From CAZUMW01 sp964621615 (GTDB lineage: Bacteria > Desulfobacterota > WTBG01 > CAIYCZ01 > CAIRTM01), in contig CAZUMW010000007.1 of the NCBI GenBank assembly GCA_964621615.1, forward strand, positions 71,547 to 135,546: 64,000 nucleotides of DNA, written 5' to 3'. Below the pieces are notes generated by a model. It was given only the letters and a program-made list of their open reading frames with translations. It was not told the origin of the DNA and searched no databases. Shown here in pieces: positions 7,340 to 16,489 of the stretch. The position numbers were made by a program, and so were the translations under genes. Each line of letters opens with the position of its first letter. Position 1 is the first letter of the stretch.

Positions 7340-8848
7340 TCATGTGTCCCGCCACGACCGCAGCACCTCCAGCAGAAGCCGAACCCCGACACCGGTCGCC
7401 CCCCGCGGCACACAGGGCTTTTCCTTCTTTGCCCAGGCGGTCCCTGCAATATCGATGTGAGCCCAGGGAAATTTTCCGGCAAATTCCTTGAGAAAGCAGG
7501 CCGCCGTTATTGTACCGGCAGGGCGCCCGCCGACATTTTTCATGTCGGCAGCATCGCTTTTTATCAGCTCTGCATATTCCTCATACAGGGGAAGCTGCCA
7601 GACCCGCTCAGCGGTTCCGTCGCCGGCTTTTCTAATGCGCCCTATAAGCTGCTCATCTGTCCCGAGCACTGCAGAGGCCTCGTGTCCAAGCGCAATAACA
7701 CACGACCCGGTAAGCGTGGCTATGTCGATTACGGCAGCGGGCTTGTACCGCTGCGCATAGCAGAGCGCATCCGCCAGAATGAGCCGGCCCTCGGCGTCGG
7801 TTGAAATGATTTCGATTGTTTTTCCTGACATGGCGCGCACAATGTCACCGGGTTTCAGGGCATGGCCGCTGGGGAGATTCTCAACAGCGGGGATCAGCCC
7901 TACAACATGCAGCGGCAGGTTCAGGCCGGCAGCAGCCTTCAGCGCTCCCATAACTGCAGCACCCCCTGCCATATCCGTCTTCATTTCCTCCATATTCTGA
8001 GGGGGCTTTAGCGATATTCCGCCGCTGTCGAAGGTTACCGCTTTGCCCACCAGAACAACAGCGGGTGTTTTTTTCTTTCCTGCTCCGCGATGCTGGAGAG
8101 CAATAAAGCGGGCGGGCTCATCGCTGCCGCGCGCAACCCCGAAAAACGCCCCCATGCCGAGCTTCTGTGCTTTTTTGGCATCAAAAACGCTGCATGAAAG
8201 GGAATCGTGCTGCCGGGCAATACGGCGCGCAGCCTGTGCAACAAAAGAGGGCGTCGCCCTGTTTGCCGGCTGGTTAACCAGGTCGCGTGCAAAACACACG
8301 GAATCGGCGATGACGCGCGCGTCGGCGGCAGCCTTTTGCGCATCCTTCAGTGTATCATCGCCGTCAGCGAGCAGGGTCAGGCCAACAGCTATAGGCGTAT
8401 CGCGATCAGCAGCAGCTGTTTTGTACTCATCAAAACGATACAGGCCCGTCTGCGAACCGATAACCAGGGCCTCGATGCGCTCCTTGAGCGAAAGGGCATC
8501 CTCTCCGGCAAAGTGTAACGGAAGCACAACGCGCTTCATTTTTATTTCCCGCGCCTTCTGGGCTGCACGGGCAGCGGCCCCGCACAACTTTTCCCGGGTA
8601 AAGCCTGCGTGCTTCCCCAGGCCCACAAGAAGCACCCGTTTTACAGCACACGTACCCGGTACGGAAATCAGCCAGGGCACGTGCAGCTTTGCTGAAAAAT
8701 CCTTCAGCGCGTCAGCGAGCCGGCCGCCGGTCAAATGGTCCAGCGCTTTCGCAGCTTCGCTCATTCGGGGCTCATCCTCAAAAACGCCGACAGCGACAAG
8801 ATCCGAACGAAGCTTTTCCATATCCGTTTTAACAACACGTACTTTCAC
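7340..8848 (-). CDS. pepA: Leucyl aminopeptidase (M17 family)
   Basis: 502 residues, normal for PepA. The N-terminal macro-like domain covers about 1-170 and the catalytic domain 190-500. Metal and active-site motifs are VGKAVTFDSGG (Lys and Asp), KTDMAGGA (Asp) and the M17 signature STDAEGRLILADAL. It removes N-terminal residues from peptides in the cytoplasm as a hexamer with two divalent metals per subunit; in E. coli PepA also binds DNA at Xer sites, which cannot be inferred here. The GTG start at 8848 lies 8 bases after GGAGG. It appears monocistronic. Confidence 0.95.
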   Translation of the reverse strand: MKVRVVKTDMEKLRSDLVAVGVFEDEPRMSEAAKALDHLTGGRLADALKDFSAKLHVPWLISVPGTCAVKRVLLVGLGKHAGFTREKLCGAAARAAQKAREIKMKRVVLPLHFAGEDALSLKERIEALVIGSQTGLYRFDEYKTAAADRDTPIAVGLTLLADGDDTLKDAQKAAADARVIADSVCFARDLVNQPANRATPSFVAQAARRIARQHDSLSCSVFDAKKAQKLGMGAFFGVARGSDEPARFIALQHRGAGKKKTPAVVLVGKAVTFDSGGISLKPPQNMEEMKTDMAGGAAVMGALKAAAGLNLPLHVVGLIPAVENLPSGHALKPGDIVRAMSGKTIEIISTDAEGRLILADALCYAQRYKPAAVIDIATLTGSCVIALGHEASAVLGTDEQLIGRIRKAGDGTAERVWQLPLYEEYAELIKSDAADMKNVGGRPAGTITAACFLKEFAGKFPWAHIDIAGTAWAKKEKPCVPRGATGVGVRLLLEVLRSWRDT

Positions 8849-9021
8849 GGCACATACCTCCGCATCAGCGTTAACAGTGTCAGTAGATAATGCATATGCT
8901 TTGTTTTATATGATTCCCGATTTCCATATTGCTCAGGAGCTGCTTCCGCTGCACTCGATACAAACAACACATGCCGGTATGTATCGCTGCCAACGGCAGG
9001 CCCTGCCGCAATAAGCAGACA

Positions 9022-9660
9022 TTACACCCCCCGCGCGTCCTCCCCCCAGATATATTTATGCAGCTGCAGGCCAAGGTGCACATCAATGCGGTCCTGCAGC
9101 ACCCATTCCGCGAGATCAGCCGCAGAAAGCCTGCTGAAAACAGGAGAAAAATGCACACGGCTCTGGACGCTACGCCTTCGCAGCCGTTCCAGGGCGGAGC
9201 AGGCATACCGGTAATCATCCCGCGATCCGATTACGAATTTTATTTCATCAGCAGGGGTCAGGAAATTGATATTGGATTCAAGGAAGCTGCCCTGCTCACC
9301 GCTTCCGGGGCACTTGATATCGACAACTCGCACGCACCGGGTATCTACCGGGGCTATATCACGGCTTCCGTTTGTCTCAAGCAGGACCTCATACCCCCGG
9401 TCAAGCAGACTGGTGATCAGCTGAGGGGTTTCATCCTGCAGCAGCGGCTCTCCGCCGGTAATCTCAACGCGCGGAAAGCCGTAGAAGTCAATTTTTTCAA
9501 GAAGGCGGCTCAACGTGAAGGCAGCCCCCTCCCGCCGCGCATATTCGGTATCGCAATATGAACACTTGAGGTTACACCCGGCGCAGCGCACAAAAACACA
9601 TGGATAGCCTGAAAAGGACGATTCGCCCTGAATGCTGAAAAAAATTTCGTTTATTCTCAT
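9022..9660 (-). CDS. queE: 7-carboxy-7-deazaguanine synthase (radical SAM)
   Basis: 212 residues. MRINEIFFSIQGES is the usual QueE opening. The radical-SAM cluster motif is CNLKCSYC (CX3CX2C), followed by VEITGGEPLLQ, LLETNGS and VDIKCPGSGE, all typical of QueE. It converts 6-carboxytetrahydropterin to 7-carboxy-7-deazaguanine in queuosine synthesis. No other queuosine genes are near. The start at 9660 is fixed by homology; the ribosome site is weak, and the gene begins 19 bases after the DUF362 gene, so translation may be coupled. Confidence 0.93.
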   Translation of the reverse strand: MRINEIFFSIQGESSFSGYPCVFVRCAGCNLKCSYCDTEYARREGAAFTLSRLLEKIDFYGFPRVEITGGEPLLQDETPQLITSLLDRGYEVLLETNGSRDIAPVDTRCVRVVDIKCPGSGEQGSFLESNINFLTPADEIKFVIGSRDDYRYACSALERLRRRSVQSRVHFSPVFSRLSAADLAEWVLQDRIDVHLGLQLHKYIWGEDARGV

Positions 9661-9679
9661 AACAAAAAAAATGTACCGG

Positions 9680-10774
9680 TCATTTCGGGTACGAAGCAAA
9701 CAGCTGTCCCCAGGGAGACTCAGACTGCCATTTTTTAACCACCGGCACGCCTTTCGCCCTGTACCAGAACGTATCGTGATAAAACTCCGATGCGAATATG
9801 AACAGATTAACAAGCGGCGTTTGAAAAAAAAGCTTCTGCATATGCCGCAGCGGGGTGTCATGCCACAGCAGCCGGCCGGCACCTGTTGCCAGGTTAACCC
9901 CTACTTTGAAATGCCATCTGTCTTTCGCGGCCTCGACATCCCCGACAATGCTGATGTCAGCGGGATCGCCGATGCCGAGGCCGTGCTCATGGGCAAGGGC
10001 TATGCAGGGAAGCTCTCTCCAGTTAAACCCCATCATGGCAGCTGCTACTGAATCAATGGCGACCTGATCGTCCGAGGCAAGGATAATGTTTTTGTCATGC
10101 GGCACAACGGTTCGTGGTCCCGGCCCCGACCCTGCAGTGGTTCCGTCCATTGTGGCGAACATGCCGGCATGTATTTCTTTGCCGATAGCCAGCAGGTCAA
10201 CCAGGGTTTCGTGTATCCATGTGTGCGTGTAGTGGCGCCGGTAGTTCAAAAGGCCGCCGAAAGCATTTTTAAGAGCGCCGGTGTAGGTCGTATACGAATG
10301 TGTTTTAACGGTGGGCAGATGAACAATATTCTTGCCGACAAAATAATCGGGGATATAAATACCTTCGGGGAAGACCTTGTGAAGCGCGAGCGTTTTGAAC
10401 GACGGCTTGAACGGAATCCATTTCATGTGCTCATCTTTAAAATTGAATAGCACCGGAATGCCGTGGCGCTCGTAAACCGGCTTGAACTTCAGGTCCTCCT
10501 CCCCTCTTTCCGGCACCGTAACAACTGTGTGATTATGCACTGCAGAAAGATCAGTAAACCCATGATCGTGAAGGCCCTGGATCGTGCCCTCAAGCTGCCA
10601 CGGGGTGGTATTGACACCGGGAAACACATGATGCCAGGTTATGTTGTCCTTTAAAATGGTGGTGGCAGAAGGATCGAGCGCCTCTTTAAGCCCCGCAAGC
10701 GCACACAGGCGACGGTAATCATCTACAACGCTATCCGGGGTGGTATACAGCACAGCGACTGTCGCTTTGGCCAT
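9680..10774 (-). CDS. DUF362 domain protein
   Basis: 364 residues. The pattern ATVAVLYTTPDSVVDDYRRL, LKDNITWHHVFPGVNTTPWQ, VHLPTVKTHSYTTYTGALKN and AFGGLL matches the DUF362 family, whose members resemble iron-sulfur-associated proteins of unknown function. No CxxCxxC ferredoxin clusters are present in this version. The second ATG (10774) sits 8 bases after AGGAGG, while the first (10780) is too close. It is followed by queE after 19 bases. The function is unknown. Confidence 0.85.
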   Translation of the reverse strand: MAKATVAVLYTTPDSVVDDYRRLCALAGLKEALDPSATTILKDNITWHHVFPGVNTTPWQLEGTIQGLHDHGFTDLSAVHNHTVVTVPERGEEDLKFKPVYERHGIPVLFNFKDEHMKWIPFKPSFKTLALHKVFPEGIYIPDYFVGKNIVHLPTVKTHSYTTYTGALKNAFGGLLNYRRHYTHTWIHETLVDLLAIGKEIHAGMFATMDGTTAGSGPGPRTVVPHDKNIILASDDQVAIDSVAAAMMGFNWRELPCIALAHEHGLGIGDPADISIVGDVEAAKDRWHFKVGVNLATGAGRLLWHDTPLRHMQKLFFQTPLVNLFIFASEFYHDTFWYRAKGVPVVKKWQSESPWGQLFASYPK

Positions 10775-10804
10775 ACGCATCTCCTCCTTTTAGAAAACCC
10801 GTAC

Positions 10805-10845
10805 AAAAAAAACCCCGGCATTTGCCTGTGCGGGAAATACCGGGG
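10805..10845 (-). terminator. Rho-independent terminator after the HU gene
   Basis: Arms 10813-10823 and 10835-10845 form an 11-base stem with one mismatch (CCCCGG core). On the minus strand it is followed by eight T residues. It separates HU from the DUF362-queE operon. Confidence 0.85.
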
Positions 10846-10875
10846 AAGATATGTATATTCACCAGAATAAAAAAA

Positions 10876-11181
10876 CTATTTTTTAGGCGGGATCACTGCA
10901 TCCTTGCACGCCTTTGAAAGGCGGAATTTTACAACGGTTTTTGCCTTGATCTTGATCTCTTCTCCGGTTTGGGGATTTCTGCCCTTGCGCGCTTTGCGTT
11001 TTTGGAGAACAAGCTTGCCGAATCCGGGCAGGGTGAACGACCCTTTCTTCTTTGTTTCCTTGTAGGCCATCTCGCTCAGTGCATCAAAGAAAGCATTAAC
11101 ATCTTTCTTTGTCATGTCCATTTTTTCAGCAAGTTCACCGACGATCTGCGCCTTTGTCATGGGTTTTGCCTCTTTAGCCAT
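10876..11181 (-). CDS. HU-family DNA-binding protein
   Basis: 101 residues. MTKAQIVGELAEKMDMTKKD is the dimerising helical part, GSFTLPGFGKLVLQKRKARK the start of the beta arm, and GRNPQTGEEIKIKAKTVVKF the DNA-intercalating arm with the invariant NPxTG. It binds and bends DNA as a dimer in the nucleoid. There is an N-terminal extension of about seven residues (MAKEAKP) before the usual start. The ATG lies behind AGGAGGAGG. It is expressed alone, bounded by its own terminator. Confidence 0.95.
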   Translation of the reverse strand: MAKEAKPMTKAQIVGELAEKMDMTKKDVNAFFDALSEMAYKETKKKGSFTLPGFGKLVLQKRKARKGRNPQTGEEIKIKAKTVVKFRLSKACKDAVIPPKK

Positions 11182-11344
11182 ATGACCTCCTCCTCATTTA
11201 TGCTGCATTGTTAAAAAAATAAATATAATTTTTGTGTTTTGTGTTACGAGAATACTATAAACTTTTCTTCAATAGCAAGGGAAAAATGAGTTGAAAATCA
11301 AACTTTCTTTCAATGCCGCTGGAGCAAACACATGCCATAAATGC

Positions 11345-11370
11345 AGAGCCCGTTCATGTGAACGGGCTCT
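11345..11370 (-). terminator. Hairpin terminator candidate after the porin gene
   Basis: A perfect 12-base stem (arms 11345-11356 and 11359-11370, AGAGCCCGTTCA) lies about 40 bases after the porin stop. The T tract on the minus strand is short (ATTTAT), so efficiency is uncertain. The rest of 11182-11410 is the AT-rich HU leader. Confidence 0.6.
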
Positions 11371-11410
11371 GTCGTTTTGCCGGTTGTGAGATCATACAGG
11401 TGCTCTGTCA

Positions 11411-12793
11411 TTAGAAATAATAGGCGGTTGAAAACGTGTAGCGCATACCGTTGTTTGTATCATCAAATCGCTCTGTCTCAAGGTACATGATTTCGACACC
11501 GACTTTGACAGCATTGGTGAGCGAATACCAGGTGTTAAAAAAGTACATCTCGTTTTTCGTAAACTGGCGGTCATTAAGAAAGCCTTCCATGCCTTCCATG
11601 TCGCTTTTGTTAGGATCGTCTATACCGTATCCGCATGCAAACTTCAGCTTCGGGTTCATCTGATAGGCTAAAGCAGCAAAGCCGCCGCGCCCGCGGATGG
11701 TATCAGGCCGGCGATTTCTATGCCGCAAATGGTTGTCGTACGGATTGATTCCCATGTCATAGCGCAGCCACTCGCGGTCAAGCCCCTCGCCGATCCAGGG
11801 CTCGGCAAGAAACGTGAACTTGCCGAACTTCAGCCGCAGCTCAAGAGCGAGCATCCACCGGTCAACGTCGTTATCCCGGCCGTAGCCGTTGTCCACTTCT
11901 GTATTGCAGACACCGCCGCTGACCGCCAGCAGGCCGCCGCGCCCCAGCAGCCCGTTCTCGTAGGCTATTCTGGCAAGGGCCCACGGCCGGGTCTCCTGCT
12001 CAACGCTCAGGCGGCGCCGGTGCCGCATCGCAGAAAGAAGAAACTCGAAATTTCCGATATTTTTGCGCAACGTAACCTGCGGGACCCGCCACCAGAGATT
12101 ACCGGCGGAGGCCATAATGCCGAAGTCGATTGTCGGCGCGTTCAGCTGGGCAACGGGAATCCAGTCCTGACCGATCAGAAGGCTGGCATCCCAGTCCTCA
12201 TTTGTTATTTTAATATAGCCCAGACGCAGCCGGGGTATAAGATTGTTACCGGCATTGGTGCCGTAAAAGTCCATTTCCAGGCGGGCCTGGCTCAGCCATG
12301 GGCCGTCCCGGCGCGAGACTTTCAGGCCGAACCGCGTGTCGCGGGGGTTGAAGTTGGTGGAATCGTTCTCCGCATCACCAACTGAAACAGCTCCGAGCCA
12401 GTCCCCGTCGCTGTATGCACCGAAATCGGCCGTATCATAGTTCAAATCAACCTTGACGCGCCCGTAAAGCTCCATGTTGAACTTGCCCAGAACCGCCTTC
12501 ATGCCGGATTCGCCGATTCTGCCTGCTGAGCGCTTGAGCTCCTGAATGTCCTTTCGGTCCTTTTTGACCATTTCCTGGACCCACTGATTTTCTTTTGTCT
12601 CCTGCTCACGGTCTTTTTTTATCTCCCGGCGCAGCTCGGCGTTTTCCTGCTTCAGCTTGTTGATTTCCTGTTCCATTCTCTGAAGGCGTTCAAGAATATC
12701 GCTGTCTGAAGCGCCTGCATACGAAGGACAAACAAGCAGGAAAGCGAGCAGCACCGCAGCTGAGGCTCTGACCAAAGAGTGTATCCTATTCAT
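11411..12793 (-). CDS. Outer-membrane porin with N-terminal coiled coil (DcaP-like)
   Basis: 460 residues. Residues 1-27 form a signal peptide ending near SYAGASD. Residues 30-90 are a heptad coiled coil (LERLQRMEQEINKLKQENAE) that would make a periplasmic trimeric stalk. From about 105 on, alternating strands (MELYGRVKVDLNYD, RFGLKV, ARLEMDFYG) build a beta barrel, and the chain ends TFSTAYYF with the terminal Phe used for BAM insertion. The plan matches DcaP/trimeric porins with a coiled-coil head. The solute is unknown. The ATG follows AAAGGGATG. It is followed downstream by a hairpin. Confidence 0.85.
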   Translation of the reverse strand: MNRIHSLVRASAAVLLAFLLVCPSYAGASDSDILERLQRMEQEINKLKQENAELRREIKKDREQETKENQWVQEMVKKDRKDIQELKRSAGRIGESGMKAVLGKFNMELYGRVKVDLNYDTADFGAYSDGDWLGAVSVGDAENDSTNFNPRDTRFGLKVSRRDGPWLSQARLEMDFYGTNAGNNLIPRLRLGYIKITNEDWDASLLIGQDWIPVAQLNAPTIDFGIMASAGNLWWRVPQVTLRKNIGNFEFLLSAMRHRRRLSVEQETRPWALARIAYENGLLGRGGLLAVSGGVCNTEVDNGYGRDNDVDRWMLALELRLKFGKFTFLAEPWIGEGLDREWLRYDMGINPYDNHLRHRNRRPDTIRGRGGFAALAYQMNPKLKFACGYGIDDPNKSDMEGMEGFLNDRQFTKNEMYFFNTWYSLTNAVKVGVEIMYLETERFDDTNNGMRYTFSTAYYF

Positions 12794-12853
12794 AATGTAT
12801 CATCCCTTTCTAAACTGTGCTCATTACCTGGTCTGACTTTCCGCTGTTTATCC

Positions 12854-13354
12854 TTATTCAAGCGTAAAAGAAATAGTAAACTGAGCAGGCAGCTTGACGT
12901 CGTTTCTGCTTGAAACGTCTTTAATAAACCCGCCTACATACACAAAGCCGAACATGGAATTTATAGCAACCGTCTTCTCAACTGAGAACGGAGTTGTAGC
13001 CGTTTCATAAACAACTATCGGGCCTTCATCAAGGCTGTAGCCGAAGCCGAGCAGACCATAGTCCATATATGCACCGAACTCAATTTCCGCATCGGCGCTC
13101 AGCGTGATGGAAAGGTCGCCGACTGTCTCGTTGTCGCTTCCGGTAGCGATTACAACATATCCGGCAAACGGCTCAAAAGACGGGATGCTCAGCGCACCGT
13201 CAAGGGTGAATTCGCGCTGCTGCGCATCTCCGGATGACAGGGAGATGACATCATTGACTGCATAATTGCGCGCCTCGACGGAAGAAGCCGGGCAGGCCAT
13301 CATCAGCACGAACACAGCGGCTATTACTATCGTTCCTCTTTTTAGCAGTTCCAT
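12854..13354 (-). CDS. Secreted beta-rich protein of unknown function
   Basis: 166 residues from the ATG at 13354, six bases after AGGAGG. Residues 7-31 are a signal peptide (TIVIAAVFVLMMACPASS). The mature part is rich in beta strands and acidic residues with no Cys. I do not recognise a family. It is transcribed ahead of the porin with a 60-base gap and may be co-expressed, suggesting an envelope role. Confidence 0.75.
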   Translation of the reverse strand: MELLKRGTIVIAAVFVLMMACPASSVEARNYAVNDVISLSSGDAQQREFTLDGALSIPSFEPFAGYVVIATGSDNETVGDLSITLSADAEIEFGAYMDYGLLGFGYSLDEGPIVVYETATTPFSVEKTVAINSMFGFVYVGGFIKDVSSRNDVKLPAQFTISFTLE

Positions 13355-13713
13355 TCCCAACCTCCTCTTTTAGTGAATAAAATATGAACTCTGTTTTCGG
13401 CATCATATTCGATTAATTTAGTAATAAATTCGATTGCAGTTCGAATTTAAAATTAGAGATTTATACACTAAGGTCTCTTTTACTGTCAAGGGAAAATTTG
13501 TACGCGAAGGAAAGCCTCGATATGAGTGGCGGGATTTCATCAGATATCGATGCTGTTAGAGAAGCAACAACATGAAATTCAAGAGCGATGCGGATCCGAG
13601 GTGGATACATGTGGTCTTGAAAATGGTTTACCTCAAAAAAAAGAAGTGTTAGACTATCGCGTACCTTTAAAAAAACACACATGCCTGGTACCATCATGCA
13701 GTCAAGGGATGCC
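13355..13713. other. Divergent intergenic region, no gene seen
   Basis: About 360 bases between the secreted protein and the FG-GAP gene. It is AT-rich near 13380-13470. The only open frames are very short, for example a 17-codon ATG frame starting near 13522 behind AAGGAAAG. I see no hairpin or recognisable promoter worth reporting. Confidence 0.5.
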
Positions 13714-15417
13714 ATGAAAAATTGTTCTGCTTCGCTATTGCTGACAGCTGCAGCGGCTGTTCTGCTTTTGTGCCTTCCCGCGCACAGCGACACCGGTTCC
13801 GCTCCGGTAAAAACAGCCATATTCGAGTTCACGACACAGTCGCAGGATGATCTTACCTACATCCGCCGCGCGCTGCCGGCGCTTCTTGCCTCGCGCATAA
13901 CCATGCCGAAAAAAACTGCAGCTATTTCGCCGAACGCCCTGCGTGCAGCATCCGGCACAGCTGACATCGCAGCCCTTTCCCGGAAGGCCAAAAAAAAAGC
14001 GGCGCAGTCCCTTGGAGCGCATTATATGCTCTACGGAACCATAACGAAAATCGGGGGGGCGGTCAGCATCGATGCAGTCCTTGCCGACGTTCAAAGCGGG
14101 GATTCTCCGGTACCCCTGCAGGTGACCTGCAGCAGCCTCGACGATGTAATCCCGCAAACAGATACTCTTGCGGAAAAAATAAAACGGGTCATGATAGAAG
14201 GTCCGCCGATGGCTGAGCATGAAGGCTATGCGCGCGGGGAGCCTGAACACGCAGAGGCAGCCGGGCCGCAGGAAACCGGCCCTGTGCCTTCTGCACCATC
14301 CCGGCCCACCGTCCATGAAGAGCCGCTCAGCTCCTCACCGCCGGCCGCCCCGGAGCCCTCTCCCCGCCGGCAGACATACAAAAAACAATCGCCGATATTC
14401 AATTCCGCCGCTTCGTTTACCTGTGACATCACCGGCCCGGCGTTCCGCACGCTTGCCTCGGGCGATGTCGACGGAGACGGCGGCTGCGAGCTGCTCTGCG
14501 CCTCGCGGGAAAAAATCCATATTTTCCGTTCCGCGGGCGGCACGCTGAAAAACACTGAAACCATCTCTGCCAAAATGGACGAAAACATTGTGCACATTAG
14601 CGCAGCGGACATAAACGGTAACGGAATCAACGAAATATACGCCAGCAGCTATGAGGGCCATTACGGCAACTCCTTTGTGACGGAATACAGAGACAACAGC
14701 ACGTTCACGCGGCTCGCCGATTCGCGGAAGTGGTTCTTCCGCACGCTTTCTGCAGATGCCGGCGGGCAGCGCCTTATCGGCCAGCAGGTGGATCTCAATG
14801 ACCCCTTTTCCGGGTCGCTGTATAACTTTACCTGGAAGGGGAACGAGCTCGTTTCCCGGGATGAAATAATTGTGCCCGGGGGTATCGGGATTTACAGCTA
14901 CGATGAAGTCGATATCGACAATGACGGGACAAAAGAGTACATCGGCTTTAATAAAGGCCTTTTCAGCGCATCGCACCAGCTTACAATGCTGTCCTATACC
15001 GGCCGTGTGCTGTGGCGTGACACAGCCGACCGCGGAGGCACCCCGCGGTTTTTCATCCGCTTTCTGTATGGTGATGAGACCGAACACAACGAGCCGGTTC
15101 CCCTGCGCATCATCTGCAGCGATGTAAACAGCGACGGCACCGCAGATATTATCATCGGAGACAACAGAAAAAAAGGGGGGGGGGTGCTGAAAACGTTCGG
15201 CGGGTATGAGCAGGGGGTTGTTGTATGCCTGCACTGGGACGGGGCTGAAATGGCAGTCAACTGGCAAAGCCCTGCCTTTGCAGACTATGTGTGCGATTAC
15301 ATTCTGGCCGACATCGATAACGACTCAGAAAAGGAGCTGGTCGTGCTGAGCGTCGCGGCAAAGGGTTTTTTCGGCAAGCATGAAAACAAAATATCCGTTT
15401 TTGAGGCAGCGGATTAA
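13714..15417 (+). CDS. Secreted FG-GAP/VCBS-repeat protein
   Basis: 567 residues from the ATG at 13714 (behind AAGGGA). Residues 1-26 are a signal peptide. Residues 30-165 form an alpha/beta domain (VKTAIFEFTTQSQDDLTYIR) reminiscent of the CsgG/TolB-N-like domain of envelope lipoproteins. Residues 170-230 are a Pro/Ser-rich linker. Residues 235-567 contain at least five FG-GAP-type calcium loops: DVDGDGGCE, DINGNGINE, DIDNDGTKE, DVNSDGTAD and DIDNDSEKE. These indicate a beta-propeller in the periplasm or outside the cell. The biological role is not known. It is convergent with the J-protein operon. Confidence 0.85.
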   Translation: MKNCSASLLLTAAAAVLLLCLPAHSDTGSAPVKTAIFEFTTQSQDDLTYIRRALPALLASRITMPKKTAAISPNALRAASGTADIAALSRKAKKKAAQSLGAHYMLYGTITKIGGAVSIDAVLADVQSGDSPVPLQVTCSSLDDVIPQTDTLAEKIKRVMIEGPPMAEHEGYARGEPEHAEAAGPQETGPVPSAPSRPTVHEEPLSSSPPAAPEPSPRRQTYKKQSPIFNSAASFTCDITGPAFRTLASGDVDGDGGCELLCASREKIHIFRSAGGTLKNTETISAKMDENIVHISAADINGNGINEIYASSYEGHYGNSFVTEYRDNSTFTRLADSRKWFFRTLSADAGGQRLIGQQVDLNDPFSGSLYNFTWKGNELVSRDEIIVPGGIGIYSYDEVDIDNDGTKEYIGFNKGLFSASHQLTMLSYTGRVLWRDTADRGGTPRFFIRFLYGDETEHNEPVPLRIICSDVNSDGTADIIIGDNRKKGGGVLKTFGGYEQGVVVCLHWDGAEMAVNWQSPAFADYVCDYILADIDNDSEKELVVLSVAAKGFFGKHENKISVFEAAD

Positions 15418-15430
15418 ACGCACTCACGCC

Positions 15431-15469
15431 GGCCATCTATTGAGCCGCCCGCCGGGGAGGTGGCCTTTT
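15431..15469 (+). terminator. Terminator candidate after the FG-GAP gene
   Basis: An 8-base imperfect stem (arms 15431-15438 and 15458-15465) is followed by TTTTA. The loop is long, so the call is tentative. Confidence 0.4.
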
Positions 15470-15517
15470 ATCCCGGCTGCTAACCTTATCCCCGTCCGTA
15501 ACACCCCTCAGGTGCTG

Positions 15518-16477
15518 TTAAAACCCCTCCTGCGCCAGGTCCTGAAACAGCTTTTTCTGCCGATCGCTTGCGGGTTTCGGAACATCCACCTTGATACACA
15601 CGTATTCGTCGCCGCGCCCGGGTTTTTTAAAATTGGGAACCCCCGCCCCTTTTATGCGAAGCTTTGTGCCGGGCTGGGTTCCAGCAGGGACCTTAAGGCG
15701 CTTTGACCCGTCAAGCGTCGGAACATCGACCGTTGTGCCAAGCGCAGCCTCGCTGAGCTTTATTTTCTTATCGACGAAGATGTTGTTTTTATCCCTTTTG
15801 AAAACCGGGTGCTCCTGAACGCGGATGTTGAAATACAGGTCGCCCCGCGACCCTCCCAGCGGGCTCTGCCCCCCTTTACCGGAAAGTCGCATTTTCTGGC
15901 CGGTATCTATTCCGGGCGGTATTTTCAGCTTTACTCCCTGCTTTTGACCGTCATACATATATTCAACCGTTTTTTCAGCCCCGGAGACCGCCTCCATGAA
16001 ATCAATGTTCAAATCGATGCTCAGGTCATTGCCTTTCTGCGCATGGGCCTGCTGCTGGGCGCCGAAGCCGCCACCGCCGCCGAACAGATCATTCACGTCA
16101 AAATTTACCGTTGACCGCTTTCCGCCACCGAATCCGGCGCTGCGCCGCCCGCCGCCGAAAATAAAGCTGAAAATATCATTGCCGAACCCCATTTCGCTGA
16201 AAATATCATTTATATTTGACCCGCGGAATATGTCCTCCTGGGAATACCGCTGATGGAATCCCGCTGAGCCGAACCTGTCATACTGCTCCCGCTTCTGCTT
16301 ATCGCTCAGCACCGCGTAGGCTTCGCTTATTTCCTTGAATCGTTCCTCGGCCTTTTTATCATCAGGGTTTTTATCAGGATGATATTTAAACGCAAGCTTC
16401 TTGTACGCTTTTTTTATCTGATCGCCGGTCGCGTTCCTGTCGACACCAAGAACTTTGTAATAGTCTTTTTCTGCCAT
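15518..16477 (-). CDS. cbpA: CbpA-type J-domain co-chaperone (no zinc-finger domain)
   Basis: 319 residues. The J domain occupies 4-70 with the HPD triad in YHPDKNPDD. Residues 75-140 are Gly/Phe-rich. Two C-terminal peptide-binding domains (150-310) follow, with the VKLKIPPGIDTGQKMRLSGK pattern. The CxxCxGxG zinc repeats of DnaJ are absent, which makes it a class B (CbpA) protein. It stimulates DnaK and delivers clients. It starts 12 bases after the AAA+ gene, with GAGGAG 8 bases before the ATG. The pairing suggests the J protein and the AAA+ machine work on shared clients. Confidence 0.92.
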   Translation of the reverse strand: MAEKDYYKVLGVDRNATGDQIKKAYKKLAFKYHPDKNPDDKKAEERFKEISEAYAVLSDKQKREQYDRFGSAGFHQRYSQEDIFRGSNINDIFSEMGFGNDIFSFIFGGGRRSAGFGGGKRSTVNFDVNDLFGGGGGFGAQQQAHAQKGNDLSIDLNIDFMEAVSGAEKTVEYMYDGQKQGVKLKIPPGIDTGQKMRLSGKGGQSPLGGSRGDLYFNIRVQEHPVFKRDKNNIFVDKKIKLSEAALGTTVDVPTLDGSKRLKVPAGTQPGTKLRIKGAGVPNFKKPGRGDEYVCIKVDVPKPASDRQKKLFQDLAQEGF

Positions 16478-16489
16478 TTCTCACACTCC

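Noticed and set aside
8043..9014. 323-codon frame on the plus strand over pepA
   Set aside because: It is antisense to an M17 aminopeptidase with all catalytic motifs; Ala/Arg/Ser-rich composition is typical of a mirror frame.
13526..13717. 63-codon plus-strand frame in the gap before the FG-GAP gene
   Set aside because: No ribosome site, no recognisable pattern, and it runs into the supported gene start in another frame.
14335..15267. Long open frame opposite the FG-GAP gene (310 codons, minus strand)
   Set aside because: It lies entirely antisense to a well-supported secreted protein, has no family-like pattern and no ribosome site.
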